NCBI RefSeq assembly: GCF_001678665.1
Contig: NZ_LZRP01000001.1
Coordinates: 558,001-622,000, forward strand
Source of the DNA: Erythrobacter sp. QSSC1-22B
Lineage (GTDB): Bacteria; Pseudomonadota; Alphaproteobacteria; Sphingomonadales; Sphingomonadaceae
Direction of reading: 5' to 3'
DNA length: 64,000 nt
Part shown: positions 45,584 to 54,376 of the stretch, piece by piece
How positions within the stretch are numbered: position 1 is the first letter of the stretch
How the letters are laid out: each line of letters starts with the position of its first letter
The notes under the pieces: generated by a model
The model's input: the letters and a program-made list of their open reading frames with translations, nothing else
Told to the model about the DNA's origin: nothing
Databases searched by the model: none
Translations under genes and position numbers: made by a program

Positions 45584-47431
45584 TCAGGCGCGGGACACGG
45601 CCTCGGCCGCGATCATCCGCGCTTCGGAGTTCATACCTACCGCATCGAGTGCGCGCACGATGTGATAGAGATGCAGCGCAGTCATCCGCTCCCAGCCGTC
45701 GCCCTGCATCCCGAGTCCGGCAAGCAAGGCCACCAGCGCCTGATTGTCGGCCTGGGCCGCCTGGCTGATGCGATTGGTCCAGACGCTCCGGCGTTCGAGA
45801 TTGATCCCCAGATCATAGCTGCGCGCATCGGACGGATCGATCCGCCCCAGCCCGGCAAGCCCGGCCAGCAACAACCGCGACTTGTGCTGGCCTGCGCTGG
45901 TATCGTTGCCGAGGAAACTCGACAGATCGCCACCGCTGACGCTGGCGGAAGCGCCCGGCATGGCAACCGCGAGGATGCCCCAGGCAAGACTGCCGTCGTC
46001 CACAACGGGACCCCAGCGCTGTGCATCGCGGTCAAGCCCCGCGGCGAGCATCGAGGTGATCAGCGCAGCCGCATCCTCGGCAAAGGCCTCATCCGGCAGC
46101 ATCCGCGCCGCGGCATAGGCTGTGAGCACAAAGGGTCCGAAATCCTCACCCCGCGCGTCGCCCCAGATCGCGCGAAGGGCGGCGAGCCGAGCGGCGGGAT
46201 CACTGTCCACATACGCATTGCGCAGTTGAATGGCCGTGGTGCGGGCCACACCCTCGCCATCGTCGAGCGCGTAGATCTGAGAATAGAGATCGATCATGGC
46301 TTCGGACGAAAGGATTCCTGCCTCGGCGGCCATGCCCGCGCCATCGATGCGTTGCGCCAGCGGCAGCATCGGCGCGGTCGCGGTCTGGCGCTGCAGCGCG
46401 GGCGACAGCGATCCGGCAAGCTCATCGGGGATTTCCACGCCCAGCGCATTCGCCAGGGCGAAACGCCACGGAGTGACCTCCTCGACATCGTTCCACTCGA
46501 TATTGACCGCACGCCTCCCGGCGCCTGCGGCCCCGGCGAAGCGTTGCGCCAGCAGCGAATCGATGCGCGGTACCGCGCCCGAATTCATCAGCCGCCGCAG
46601 ATCATTGCCCGCGCGAGTTTCCTCGCCGGCATAGGCGTTGCAGATCGCCTGCAGCATCCGCCATTCGCCGCCCTCGCGGTCTTCGCGCGAGAGCCGCACC
46701 GCCGGACAGGCGCCGACGATATCGGTGCTCCCGATGTATGCGTCGAGCGCCGCACTGGTGAGACTGGCGGTATAATCGGCGGTGTCGACGTCCTGCACCA
46801 GCGTCCGCGCGGCGGTGTGTTCGCCCATGCGGTTGAGCAGGGCGGCGCGCAGCGCAGCGAATTCGACCGGGTTCATCCCGGCGGGCGTGGCCAACCGGCT
46901 GGCAAGCGCGCGGCGCAGCAGGATATGCCCCCACCGCGACACCAGCCGGCCATCGGTCCCGGCGAGCGCTGCGCGCACCAGCGCGGCGGGCTGGTTGGCG
47001 AGCGAGCCGACCGGCATCCCGCCTTCCTGCGGACCGATGATGCCGACACGTTCGGTAGAACGGCGGGCAGCGGGGGGGATGTCGAAACGCGGCTTCAGCC
47101 CGAGCAGTTCGTCGAGCTCGTCGGTGGACATGTTCTCCAGTTCGCGCAGCGTCGGGAGGTCGTCGAGATCGGCGGCGGAAGAACTCTCCGCGGGCGCGAA
47201 AGGGATCGGCTGCACCACCTCGCCGGGCTGCGTTACCGGCGCGGGCGCCGAAGTCGCCGTGGGCCGCGGGGCGGGAGCCGGAGCCGGAGCTGGAGTCGGT
47301 GCGGGAGTGGGCGTGGGCGCCGGCGTGTCGAAGCCGGGCGGGAGCAGGTCTGTGGGCTGCCCTTGCGCCAGCGCGAGCGTCGAGCCCAGCGCCATGACCG
47401 CGACGCCGCCGGCCAGCCAGCCGCGGGTCAT
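45584..47431 (-). CDS. Large exported protein of unknown function, Pro/Ala/Thr-rich N-terminus
   Basis: A 615-residue protein with a signal peptide (WLAGGVAVMALGSTLALAQG), a Pro/Ala/Thr-rich linker of repeated TPAP/APAP units near residues 37-70, and a long Ala-rich helical remainder that looks repeat-like (TPR/Sel1-type solenoids possible but not provable). Two Cys occur in IVGACPAVRL and LQAICNAYAG. It probably works in the periplasm. It is translationally coupled (ATGA) to a 44-residue membrane protein upstream and sits 19 bp before xerD, but no function can be inferred. Confidence 0.75.
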   Translation of the reverse strand: MTRGWLAGGVAVMALGSTLALAQGQPTDLLPPGFDTPAPTPTPAPTPAPAPAPAPRPTATSAPAPVTQPGEVVQPIPFAPAESSSAADLDDLPTLRELENMSTDELDELLGLKPRFDIPPAARRSTERVGIIGPQEGGMPVGSLANQPAALVRAALAGTDGRLVSRWGHILLRRALASRLATPAGMNPVEFAALRAALLNRMGEHTAARTLVQDVDTADYTASLTSAALDAYIGSTDIVGACPAVRLSREDREGGEWRMLQAICNAYAGEETRAGNDLRRLMNSGAVPRIDSLLAQRFAGAAGAGRRAVNIEWNDVEEVTPWRFALANALGVEIPDELAGSLSPALQRQTATAPMLPLAQRIDGAGMAAEAGILSSEAMIDLYSQIYALDDGEGVARTTAIQLRNAYVDSDPAARLAALRAIWGDARGEDFGPFVLTAYAAARMLPDEAFAEDAAALITSMLAAGLDRDAQRWGPVVDDGSLAWGILAVAMPGASASVSGGDLSSFLGNDTSAGQHKSRLLLAGLAGLGRIDPSDARSYDLGINLERRSVWTNRISQAAQADNQALVALLAGLGMQGDGWERMTALHLYHIVRALDAVGMNSEARMIAAEAVSRA

Positions 47432-47562
47432 CGTACGCCCTCGGGCAGCGGGACGGCCTGCTCGATCGGGCGCATCGCCTCTTCGCCGCCGTCGTACCAG
47501 GCGAGCAAGAGGATCGACAGGAGGATGAACGCGGCGATCATGCCGATACGCTGTCCCTTCAT
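47428..47562 (-). CDS. Small single-pass membrane protein (44 aa)
   Basis: A 44-residue protein, MKGQRIGMIAAFILLSILLLAWYDGGEEAMRPIEQ (in parts), with one membrane helix near residues 7-22 and a short charged tail. Its stop overlaps the ATG of the large exported protein (ATGA), strong evidence that both are real and act together at the envelope. The ribosome binding site is weak. It is divergent from aroK. Confidence 0.65.
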   Translation of the reverse strand: MKGQRIGMIAAFILLSILLLAWYDGGEEAMRPIEQAVPLPEGVR

Positions 47563-47634
47563 TATCTGTGCTTTAGTCCGTGCAATATGTGCCATGCTTG
47601 CCTGCCCGATAGCCCATCTCTAGGCCATCCAGCA

Positions 47635-48204
47635 ATGACCCAGACGGCGCCAAGCCTTACCCCGCAGGATATTGCGCAGATTGCGCACCGGATCGACCGG
47701 CCGATCGTGCTCGTCGGGCTGATGGGCGTGGGCAAATCCACCGTCGGGCGGCGGCTCGCCAATTTGATTGGAGTGGATTTCGTCGATGTCGACGAGGAAA
47801 TCGAGCGCGCGGCGGACCGATCGGTCGCGGAAATTTTCGAGGAATTCGGCGAACCCTATTTCCGCGACGGCGAGCGGCGGGTGATCGCGCGGCTGATGGG
47901 CGAGACGCATGGCGTCATCGCCACCGGCGGCGGCGCCTTCGTCGATCCGGAGACCCGCGCGCTGATCCGCGACAAGGCAATCTCGGTCTGGCTCGACTGC
48001 GATATCGAGACGCTGGTCGAACGCACCGCGAGGCGCGATTCGCGCCCTTTGCTGCGCGGCGGCGATCCGCACGCCATTCTGCTCGACTTGAAAGAGAAAC
48101 GCAGCGATTCCTACGCGCAGGCCGATTGCCATGTCGTGACAGACGATGGCCCGCACAATGCCACGGCGCTGCGCATTCTCGAGGCGATCGACTCATGGCT
48201 GTAA
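47635..48204 (+). CDS. aroK: Shikimate kinase
   Basis: A 189-residue P-loop kinase of the aromatic amino-acid pathway. Walker A is GLMGVGKSTVGRRLA, the shikimate-binding DVDEEIE and the GGGAFVDPETR motif are present, and the lid contains RRDSRPLL. The ATG at 47635 is preferred over an open upstream stretch. It overlaps aroB by 10 bp, the usual aroKB arrangement. Confidence 0.96.
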   Translation: MTQTAPSLTPQDIAQIAHRIDRPIVLVGLMGVGKSTVGRRLANLIGVDFVDVDEEIERAADRSVAEIFEEFGEPYFRDGERRVIARLMGETHGVIATGGGAFVDPETRALIRDKAISVWLDCDIETLVERTARRDSRPLLRGGDPHAILLDLKEKRSDSYAQADCHVVTDDGPHNATALRILEAIDSWL

Positions 48205-49304
48205 TCCCCGTCGCGCTCGCCGGTCGCTCCTACGAAGTCCACGTCGGCTCTGGCCTGCTAGCGCGGCTTCCCGAGCTCGCCGGGGCCCTGCTGCGCAAAT
48301 CCGCAGTGCCGATCGTCGCCGATGCCAATGCGCGGCAGCACTGCGGCACGACGCTCGAGCAGACGCTGCAGGCGATCGGGAAGACGGCGCTGTGGTACGA
48401 TGTCGCGCCCGGCGAGCGCTCCAAATCCTGGTCCGAGCTCGAACGGTTGACGAACTGGCTGCTGGCCCAAGGCGTGGAGCGCGGCGATCATGTCCTCGCG
48501 CTCGGCGGCGGCGTGGTGGGCGATCTCACCGGTTTCGCCTGCGCTATCCTCAAGCGGGGCTGCGGCTTTATCCAACTGCCCACTACGCTGCTTGCGCAGG
48601 TCGACAGTTCGGTTGGCGGCAAGACGGCGATCAACACCGCGGCGGGTAAGAACCTCGTCGGCGCCTTCCATCAGCCCACGCTGGTGCTCGCCGATCTCGC
48701 CACCCTCGCCACGCTGCCCCCGCGCGAATTGCGGGCGGGCTATGCCGAGGTGCTGAAATACGGCGTGCTCGGCGATTCCGCGTTCTTCGACTGGTTGGCA
48801 GAAAATTGCGCCAAGGTGCTGGCACTGGAGGAAGAGCCGCTACAGTACGCGGTCGCAACCAGCGTGGCCGCCAAGGCACGGATCGTCGCCGAGGATGAGC
48901 GCGAGACCTCGGGCGCGCGCGCGCTGCTCAATCTGGGCCACACCTTCGGCCATGCGCTCGAGGCCGAAGCAGGGTTCTCCGATCGCCTGCTGCATGGCGA
49001 GGCGGTCGCGCTCGGAATGGTGCTGGCGGGACGCTATTCGGCACGGCTCGGGCGGCTCACGCTGGATGAAGCCGGACGCATAACTGCTGCTGTGGACGCC
49101 GCAGGCCTGCCCGCCGAGATCGCGGCGCTGGGGTTCGATTGCGATGGCGCGCGGCTGGTGGAGCATATGATGCACGACAAGAAAATGGATGCGGGCACCC
49201 TGCCCTTCGTCCTGCTGCGCGGGATCGGAGAAGCCTATCTCGATCGCGAGGTGGCGCTGGAGGACGTTTCGCTGTTCCTCGACGAACAGCTGCGCGCGCA
49301 CTGA
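48195..49304 (+). CDS. aroB: 3-dehydroquinate synthase
   Basis: A 369-residue NAD+- and metal-dependent enzyme making dehydroquinate from DAHP. Visible are ALGGGVVGDLTGFAC, QLPTTLLAQVDSSVGGKTAIN, the GYAEVLKYGVLGD segment and metal-ligand His in NLGHTFGHALE and LLHGEAVALGM. Length is normal. The start overlaps aroK. Confidence 0.97.
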   Translation: MAVIPVALAGRSYEVHVGSGLLARLPELAGALLRKSAVPIVADANARQHCGTTLEQTLQAIGKTALWYDVAPGERSKSWSELERLTNWLLAQGVERGDHVLALGGGVVGDLTGFACAILKRGCGFIQLPTTLLAQVDSSVGGKTAINTAAGKNLVGAFHQPTLVLADLATLATLPPRELRAGYAEVLKYGVLGDSAFFDWLAENCAKVLALEEEPLQYAVATSVAAKARIVAEDERETSGARALLNLGHTFGHALEAEAGFSDRLLHGEAVALGMVLAGRYSARLGRLTLDEAGRITAAVDAAGLPAEIAALGFDCDGARLVEHMMHDKKMDAGTLPFVLLRGIGEAYLDREVALEDVSLFLDEQLRAH

Positions 49305-49307
49305 AGT

Positions 49308-49679
49308 TCAGAACAGTCGCGAGCCGTTGGGCACCGGCGCATCGGGGGCGAACAGTACCACCTCGCCCGCCGCATCGGCAAAGCCGAGCACCAGCACTTC
49401 GGACATCGTCGGTCCGATCTGGCGCGGCGGTAAATTGACCACCGCAGCGACCTGCCGCCCGGGCAGCTCTTCCAGAGCGTAATTGGCCGCGATCTGCGCG
49501 CAGCTCTTCCTGGTCCCGATTGCCGGACCGAAATCCACTACCAGCCGATAGGACGGCTTGCGCGCTTCGGGGAAGGCTTGCGCTGAAACGATCGTCCCAA
49601 CGCGGATATCGACCGCGAGAAAGCTTGCGAAATCGGTCTCCGGCTCAGCAGGCTGGTCTGGCGCGTGGTGGAGATGCAT
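49308..49679 (-). CDS. csaA: tRNA-binding-domain protein, CsaA-like
   Basis: A 123-residue OB-fold tRNA-binding protein of the CsaA group, related to the C-terminal domain of methionyl-tRNA synthetase: FLAVDIRVGTIVSAQAFPEARKPSYRL, then SCAQIAANY and the VVNLPPRQIGPTMSEVLVLGFAD strand region (longer ones in part). CsaA has chaperone-like activity with preproteins in Bacillus. It lies 15 bp downstream of pccA on the same strand, with no obvious functional link. Confidence 0.9.
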   Translation of the reverse strand: MHLHHAPDQPAEPETDFASFLAVDIRVGTIVSAQAFPEARKPSYRLVVDFGPAIGTRKSCAQIAANYALEELPGRQVAAVVNLPPRQIGPTMSEVLVLGFADAAGEVVLFAPDAPVPNGSRLF

Positions 49680-49694
49680 GCCGCGCCCGCCCGC

Positions 49695-51716
49695 TCATTC
49701 CAGCTCGAGGATCACTTGATCCACTGCGAGGCTGTCGCCTTCCGCAGCGTTGATCTTTGCCACCGTCGCTTCCTTCTCGGCGCGTAGGATGTTCTCCATC
49801 TTCATCGCCTCGACCGTGGCGAGCGGCTGACCCGCCTGGACCGCGTCGCCTTCGGCAACGTGCAGTTTCACCAGCAGGCCGGGCATGGGGCAGATCAGCA
49901 GCTTCGACAGATCCGGCGGGATCTTCTCGATCATGTGCTCGGCAAGTGGCGCAACGCGGGTCTGGAGTATGCGCAGGCTGTGCTTGGCGCCGCGCGTCGT
50001 CACCATATAGCCACCGCGGGTGGGCGCGAGCTGGAGCGTCAACAACTCTTCCTCGAGTTCGACTTCCACGACCCGCTCTCCGGGGGTGTACTCCATCTCC
50101 ACCGCGACCGGCTCGCCATCGACCGTGATTGCGTCTTCCTCGAGTTGAACGGCGTAGTCAGTTCCGGCGATCCGCACAGTCCATTCGCCCGGCGCATAGG
50201 GAGAGCCGTTGAGCTGCTGGTCGATCCTTCCCGCGCGATCGGCATCGGCGGTGGCGATGATGCCGCCCACTGCGGCGAGCCCGCGCTTGAGTTCTTCGGA
50301 TGTCGCGGCGCCATCGAAGCCATCGGGATATTCCTCGGCGATGAAGCCGGTGGTGAGCTCGCCCGCGCGGAAACGCGGATGCTGCATGATCGCGCTGAGG
50401 AAATCGACATTGTGCCCCAGCCCCTCGATGCGGAAGGCGTCGAGCGCGCGCACCTGCAGGTCGGCTGCGATATCGCGGGTTTCGCCCCAGGTCACCAGTT
50501 TGGCGATCATCGGGTCGTAGAACATCGAGACCTCGCCGCCTTCAAACACCCCGTCGTCGACGCGGACGCCGGCGACCCCGCGGCGCCCGTTGGCGGCGCC
50601 GTCGTCGCTCCAGGGCTCCACCGGAGGCTGGTAATGGACCAACCGGCCGATCGAGGGCAGGAAGCCGCGATACGGGTCCTCGGCATAGACGCGGTTCTCG
50701 ATCGCCCAGCCGTCGATCCCGATGTCGTCCTGCGTCATCGCCAGCTTTTCACCCGCGGCGACGCGGATCATCTGCTCGACGAGGTCGATCCCGGTGATCG
50801 CCTCGGTGACCGGATGCTCGACCTGAAGCCGGGTGTTCATCTCGAGAAAGTAGAAGCTCTCGCCGGTGGTGTCCGCGCCGCTGACGATCAGCTCGACGGT
50901 GCCCGCCGAATGGTAGTCCACCGCCCGCGCCAGCGCGACGCTCTGCTCGCCCATCGCCTGGCGCATCTTCGGGGTGACGAAAGGCGACGGCGCTTCCTCG
51001 ACGACCTTTTGATGGCGGCGCTGGATCGAGCATTCGCGCTCGTTGAGATAGAGGATAGTGCCGTGCTGATCGCCGAGGATCTGGACCTCGATATGGCGCG
51101 GATCCTCGATGAATTTCTCGATGAACACCCGTTCGTCGCCGAAGCTGTTGAGCCCCTCGCGCTGCGTGGCCTCGAAACCTTCCTCGACATCCTTGTCGTT
51201 CCAGGCGAGCCGCATCCCTTTGCCGCCGCCGCCGGCACTGGCCTTCATCATCACCGGATAGCCGATCCGGTTGGCCCATTCGAGCGCCTCGGCGGTATCG
51301 GCGATCGCGCCTTCGGAGCCGGGCACCGTGTTGACCCCCGCCGCGCGCGCCAGCTTCTTGCTCTCGATCTTGTCGCCCATCGCGGCGATCGCGCTGGCGG
51401 GCGGGCCGATGAAGGCGATCCCCGCGGCGTCGAGCGCCTCGACGAAGCTCGCGCGTTCGGAGAGGAAACCATAACCCGGATGGACCGCATCGGCACCGGT
51501 CGCCTTGCAGACCTCGATGATCTTCTCGGCGATCAGATAGCTTTCGGACGCCGGAGCCGGCCCGATCCGCACCGCTTCGTCGGCCATGCGGACGAAAGGC
51601 GCGCGCGCATCGGCATCGGAATAAACCGCTACCGTGGCGATACCCATCCGGCGGGCGGTTGTGATCACGCGGCAGGCGATCTCGCCGCGGTTGGCGATGA
51701 GGATCTTTTTGAACAC
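49695..51716 (-). CDS. pccA: Propionyl-CoA carboxylase alpha subunit (biotin carboxylase plus biotin carrier)
   Basis: A 673-residue protein with an N-terminal biotin carboxylase (FKKILIANRGEIACRV, HPGYGFLSE, ATP-binding KASAGGGGKGMRLAW, YFLEMNTRLQVEHPVTE), a BT-type linker and a C-terminal biotin carrier with the attachment Lys in VEAMKMENILRAE. The size and the genomic partners pccB, mce and scpA favour propionyl-CoA over acetyl- or methylcrotonyl-CoA carboxylase. The start is a GTG at 51716 with GGAG 8 nt upstream. Confidence 0.93.
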   Translation of the reverse strand: MFKKILIANRGEIACRVITTARRMGIATVAVYSDADARAPFVRMADEAVRIGPAPASESYLIAEKIIEVCKATGADAVHPGYGFLSERASFVEALDAAGIAFIGPPASAIAAMGDKIESKKLARAAGVNTVPGSEGAIADTAEALEWANRIGYPVMMKASAGGGGKGMRLAWNDKDVEEGFEATQREGLNSFGDERVFIEKFIEDPRHIEVQILGDQHGTILYLNERECSIQRRHQKVVEEAPSPFVTPKMRQAMGEQSVALARAVDYHSAGTVELIVSGADTTGESFYFLEMNTRLQVEHPVTEAITGIDLVEQMIRVAAGEKLAMTQDDIGIDGWAIENRVYAEDPYRGFLPSIGRLVHYQPPVEPWSDDGAANGRRGVAGVRVDDGVFEGGEVSMFYDPMIAKLVTWGETRDIAADLQVRALDAFRIEGLGHNVDFLSAIMQHPRFRAGELTTGFIAEEYPDGFDGAATSEELKRGLAAVGGIIATADADRAGRIDQQLNGSPYAPGEWTVRIAGTDYAVQLEEDAITVDGEPVAVEMEYTPGERVVEVELEEELLTLQLAPTRGGYMVTTRGAKHSLRILQTRVAPLAEHMIEKIPPDLSKLLICPMPGLLVKLHVAEGDAVQAGQPLATVEAMKMENILRAEKEATVAKINAAEGDSLAVDQVILELE

Positions 51717-51718
51717 GA

Positions 51719-52231
51719 TTATTTCTCCGTCCCGGCCCTGGTTTCGCCGGACACCTGATTGGTAAGCAATGCGCGCATGCTCCGCGTGCGCTCGCGGGTC
51801 AACTCGGCCTTGCAGGCAGAAACGAGCATTGGCTCCAGCGAACCGCCGCGCGCGTCGTAGCCCACGAGGCGGCAATGCGCGTCGCGATAGGCGAGCCAGG
51901 CGCGCTGCGCCTCGAGCAGGCTCGCCCAATGGCCGGGCTGGTTGTCGTCATGGGGATAGTCGTCGGCGGCCTTCGCCACACCGCGCAGCTCGCGCCAGAC
52001 CTCGTTCAATTCGGCATCGGCGCGGGCAAAGGCCTGACCGGCGCAGATATTCATCGCAGTCTGGGTCAGAGGCTCGCCGCAATCGGAGGCCTCGGGTGAC
52101 GGGCCCGCAGCCTGCAGTGCGAGCGCCAGCGCCGATGTCAGGGCGAGCGCGATCACGCCGCGCGTCCGTTCATGCCGCAGTGAAATCGAGCGTGCATCAT
52201 GATCCCCTCTCCAAGCCTCGGCGGCTCGCAT
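51719..52231 (-). CDS. LprI/DUF1311-family secreted protein
   Basis: A protein of up to 170 residues with a hydrophobic export segment (VIALALTSALALALQAAG) and a DUF1311 (LprI) domain: DCGEPLTQTAMNICAGQAFARADAELNEVW, then SLLEAQRAWLAYRDAHC (the first in part), with the expected Cys pairs. Some members inhibit lysozyme. The start is uncertain: the ATG at 52231 gives a long N-terminus before the signal, and a GTG at 52156 would give a more compact signal peptide. It overlaps the upstream gene by 35 bp if the longer form is right. Confidence 0.78.
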   Translation of the reverse strand: MRAAEAWRGDHDARSISLRHERTRGVIALALTSALALALQAAGPSPEASDCGEPLTQTAMNICAGQAFARADAELNEVWRELRGVAKAADDYPHDDNQPGHWASLLEAQRAWLAYRDAHCRLVGYDARGGSLEPMLVSACKAELTRERTRSMRALLTNQVSGETRAGTEK

Positions 52232-52997
52232 AGCCGATCAGTGCCGCTGCGTAAGCCCCCGCGCCGCGCCGGTCGCCCTCGCCCTCGACCAGCGAGCGCA
52301 CTGCGCGCGCCAGCATCGCGACATTGCCGTCCGCCAGCGCGCCGAGCGGTTCGACATAAATCCCGATGGTGAAGAGGATGGCACCGGTCTCGGGCAATCG
52401 CCGCAGCGTCTGGCGCTCGGAGCGCACGAACAGCGTCTCGCCGACGTTCTCGGGTCCGACATGCGCGAAGGCCAGTTCAGGCGGCTCGGCCGCCCAGCGC
52501 CGCGCCCCGGTCGGCGCGATGAACCAGTTGCAGCGCCCGTAGACCGGTCCTGCCGCCAGCCGGTCCATGAAATGATCGACACCGCTCGCCAGCTGCTCCT
52601 CATAGCCCTGGATCGGCGCGTGCAGCGCGGTCAGCGCCAGCCCGAGCTTCTCGGCGGGCAACCAGTCCGATGGCCAGGCCACCGCCGCACCGACGAGGCG
52701 ATAGACCGCCTCGCTCCCGCCCCGGGTAAGCAGACACATGTCCTCGTGATGCGCGGCTGCCGCGTGCGGAAGACCGCCAGCGAGGCCAAGCATCGCCGCC
52801 AACTCCGCCCCCGCAGCCTCGCTTTCGGGCGCAAGCTGGATGCCCTCGGAAAAATCCGCAAACCCCTCGGCCCGCGCCGCGCGGTCGGGATCGGTTTGCA
52901 GCCACTCGCTTTCGTCCAGCCTGGTAAGCCCCATCCGCAACTGCCCGCCCCCGCGCGCCTTGGGAAGGAGTTCATCGACGGAAAAGCCGAGGGTCAC
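52197..52997 (-). CDS. DUF3445 (heme-dependent oxidative N-demethylase-like) protein
   Basis: A 266-residue protein matching the DUF3445/HDOD alpha family: WPSDWLPAEKLGLALTALHAPIQGYEEQL (in part), GRCNWFIAP, and FVRSERQTLRRLPETGAILFTI. The family includes the heme-binding subunit of the dimethylamine monooxygenase-type N-demethylases. No partner subunits for such an enzyme are nearby, so the reaction here is open. It sits between bioB and pccA in the same direction. Confidence 0.82.
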   Translation of the reverse strand: MTLGFSVDELLPKARGGGQLRMGLTRLDESEWLQTDPDRAARAEGFADFSEGIQLAPESEAAGAELAAMLGLAGGLPHAAAAHHEDMCLLTRGGSEAVYRLVGAAVAWPSDWLPAEKLGLALTALHAPIQGYEEQLASGVDHFMDRLAAGPVYGRCNWFIAPTGARRWAAEPPELAFAHVGPENVGETLFVRSERQTLRRLPETGAILFTIGIYVEPLGALADGNVAMLARAVRSLVEGEGDRRGAGAYAAALIGYASRRGLERGS

Positions 52998-53043
52998 GCT
53001 CTGCCGCCCTTCGACAGGCTCAGGGCGAACGGCGCGGGGTCCA

Positions 53044-54054
53044 TCACTCAGCCGGTTCGCGCACCCGCTCCGCGCGCAGCGGCTCCTCGCCCTGCAGCGG
53101 GGTCAGCCCCAGCTTGGCGAACAGCGCGGCGTCGCTGGCGTCGCCGGCGTTGGCGGCGGTGAGCAGCTTGTCGCCGGTGAAGATCGAATTCGCGCCTGCA
53201 AGGAAGCATAGCGCCTGCGTCGCCTCAGACATCGACTCGCGCCCGGCGGAGAGCCGCACCATGCTCAGCGGCATGCAGATCCGCGCCACCGCAACGGTGC
53301 GGACGAATTCGATATCGTCGATCTTGGCCAGCGGCGTGTCGGCGAGCATGTCACCCAGCACCGTGCCCTTGACCGGCACCAGCGCGTTGACCGGTACGCT
53401 TTCGGGATGTCGTTCCAGCGTGGCGAGCGTGTGGACGAAGCCGACCCGGTCGGCGCGCGTTTCGCCCATTCCCACGATCCCGCCGCTGCACACGTTGATC
53501 CCTGCATCGCGCACGTTCTGGAGCGTATCGAGCCGGTCCTCGTATTTGCGGCTGGAGATCACCCGCTCGTAATATTCCGGCCCGGTGTCGACATTGTGGT
53601 TGTAATAATCGAGCCCCGCCTCGTTGAGCATCTCCGCCTGTTTGGGCGTCAGCATCCCCAGCGTCATGCAGGTCTCGAGCCCCATCTCCCGCACGCCCTT
53701 CACGATTTCCACAATCGCGGGCATGTCGCGGTCCTTGGGGTTGCGCCAGGCAGCGCCCATGCAGAACCGCTGGCTGCCATGATCCTTGGCCTGCGCCGCC
53801 GATTGCAGCACCGCCTGCACGTCCATCAGCTTGGTCGCCTCGACGCCGCTGTCGGCCTTCACCGATTGCGAGCAATAGCCGCAATCCTCGGGACAGCCGC
53901 CGGTCTTAATGCTCAGCAGCGTGCAGAGCTGGACCTGCTCGGGCGGATGGTTCGCGCGGTGGACGCTGGCGGCCTGGAACAGCAGCTCGGTGAAGGGCAG
54001 CTCGAACAGCGCGGCGATCTCGTCGCGGGTCCAGTCGGTGCGGATTTGTGTCAT
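53044..54054 (-). CDS. bioB: Biotin synthase
   Basis: A 336-residue radical SAM enzyme that inserts sulfur into dethiobiotin. The [4Fe-4S] site is [14 protein letters not shown], with the second-cluster residues in [24 protein letters not shown] and [14 protein letters not shown]. Its placement among genes for a biotin-dependent carboxylase pathway makes sense because PccA needs biotin. No other bio genes are in the window. Confidence 0.97.
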   Translation of the reverse strand: MTQIRTDWTRDEIAALFELPFTELLFQAASVHRANHPPEQVQLCTLLSIKTGGCPEDCGYCSQSVKADSGVEATKLMDVQAVLQSAAQAKDHGSQRFCMGAAWRNPKDRDMPAIVEIVKGVREMGLETCMTLGMLTPKQAEMLNEAGLDYYNHNVDTGPEYYERVISSRKYEDRLDTLQNVRDAGINVCSGGIVGMGETRADRVGFVHTLATLERHPESVPVNALVPVKGTVLGDMLADTPLAKIDDIEFVRTVAVARICMPLSMVRLSAGRESMSEATQALCFLAGANSIFTGDKLLTAANAGDASDAALFAKLGLTPLQGEEPLRAERVREPAE

Positions 54055-54073
54055 GAGTTTCCTGATGGGGTTT

Positions 54074-54376
54074 CTATTCTTCCGGAGCGTTCCGAGGCCG
54101 AGCGAGTGTAGAGATGGCTTCCCAGGCGGTAATCTCTTTCCCAGTTATGCCATCCGTCCATTTCGCGTCGTTACCAATGTAGTCGGAGAGATGAGCTATG
54201 AATCGTTCGAACTCAGTCTCCCAAATATCGGGGCGTGCGAGTGCTCCGGCTTTGAAACCGTCGCTCTTCCACGCACGAATGACGGGGCTCGTAAGTCCAT
54301 CATCTTGAGAAAGGTGAATGTAGTCGACATCTGGTCGGTTGACCCAAACCTTGAAGAATGGATGGTTTGCACTCAC
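54074..54376 (-). CDS. Unknown small protein inserted between scpA and bioB
   Basis: A 100-residue soluble protein beginning [23 protein letters not shown], with several Trp ([27 protein letters not shown]). The start is a GTG overlapping the scpA stop as GTGA. Its composition is less GC-rich than the neighbouring enzymes, and I see no relation to propionate metabolism. It looks like a lodged passenger gene; function unknown. Confidence 0.65.
   Translation of the reverse strand: MSANHPFFKVWVNRPDVDYIHLSQDDGLTSPVIRAWKSDGFKAGALARPDIWETEFERFIAHLSDYIGNDAKWTDGITGKEITAWEAISTLARPRNAPEE

Noticed and set aside
47299-47341. Pro/Ala/Thr-coding tandem repeats in the large exported protein as a DNA repeat or CRISPR-like array
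   Set aside because: They are short coding repeats of a Pro-rich linker; spacing and sequence do not form an array. No CRISPR array was seen anywhere in the window.
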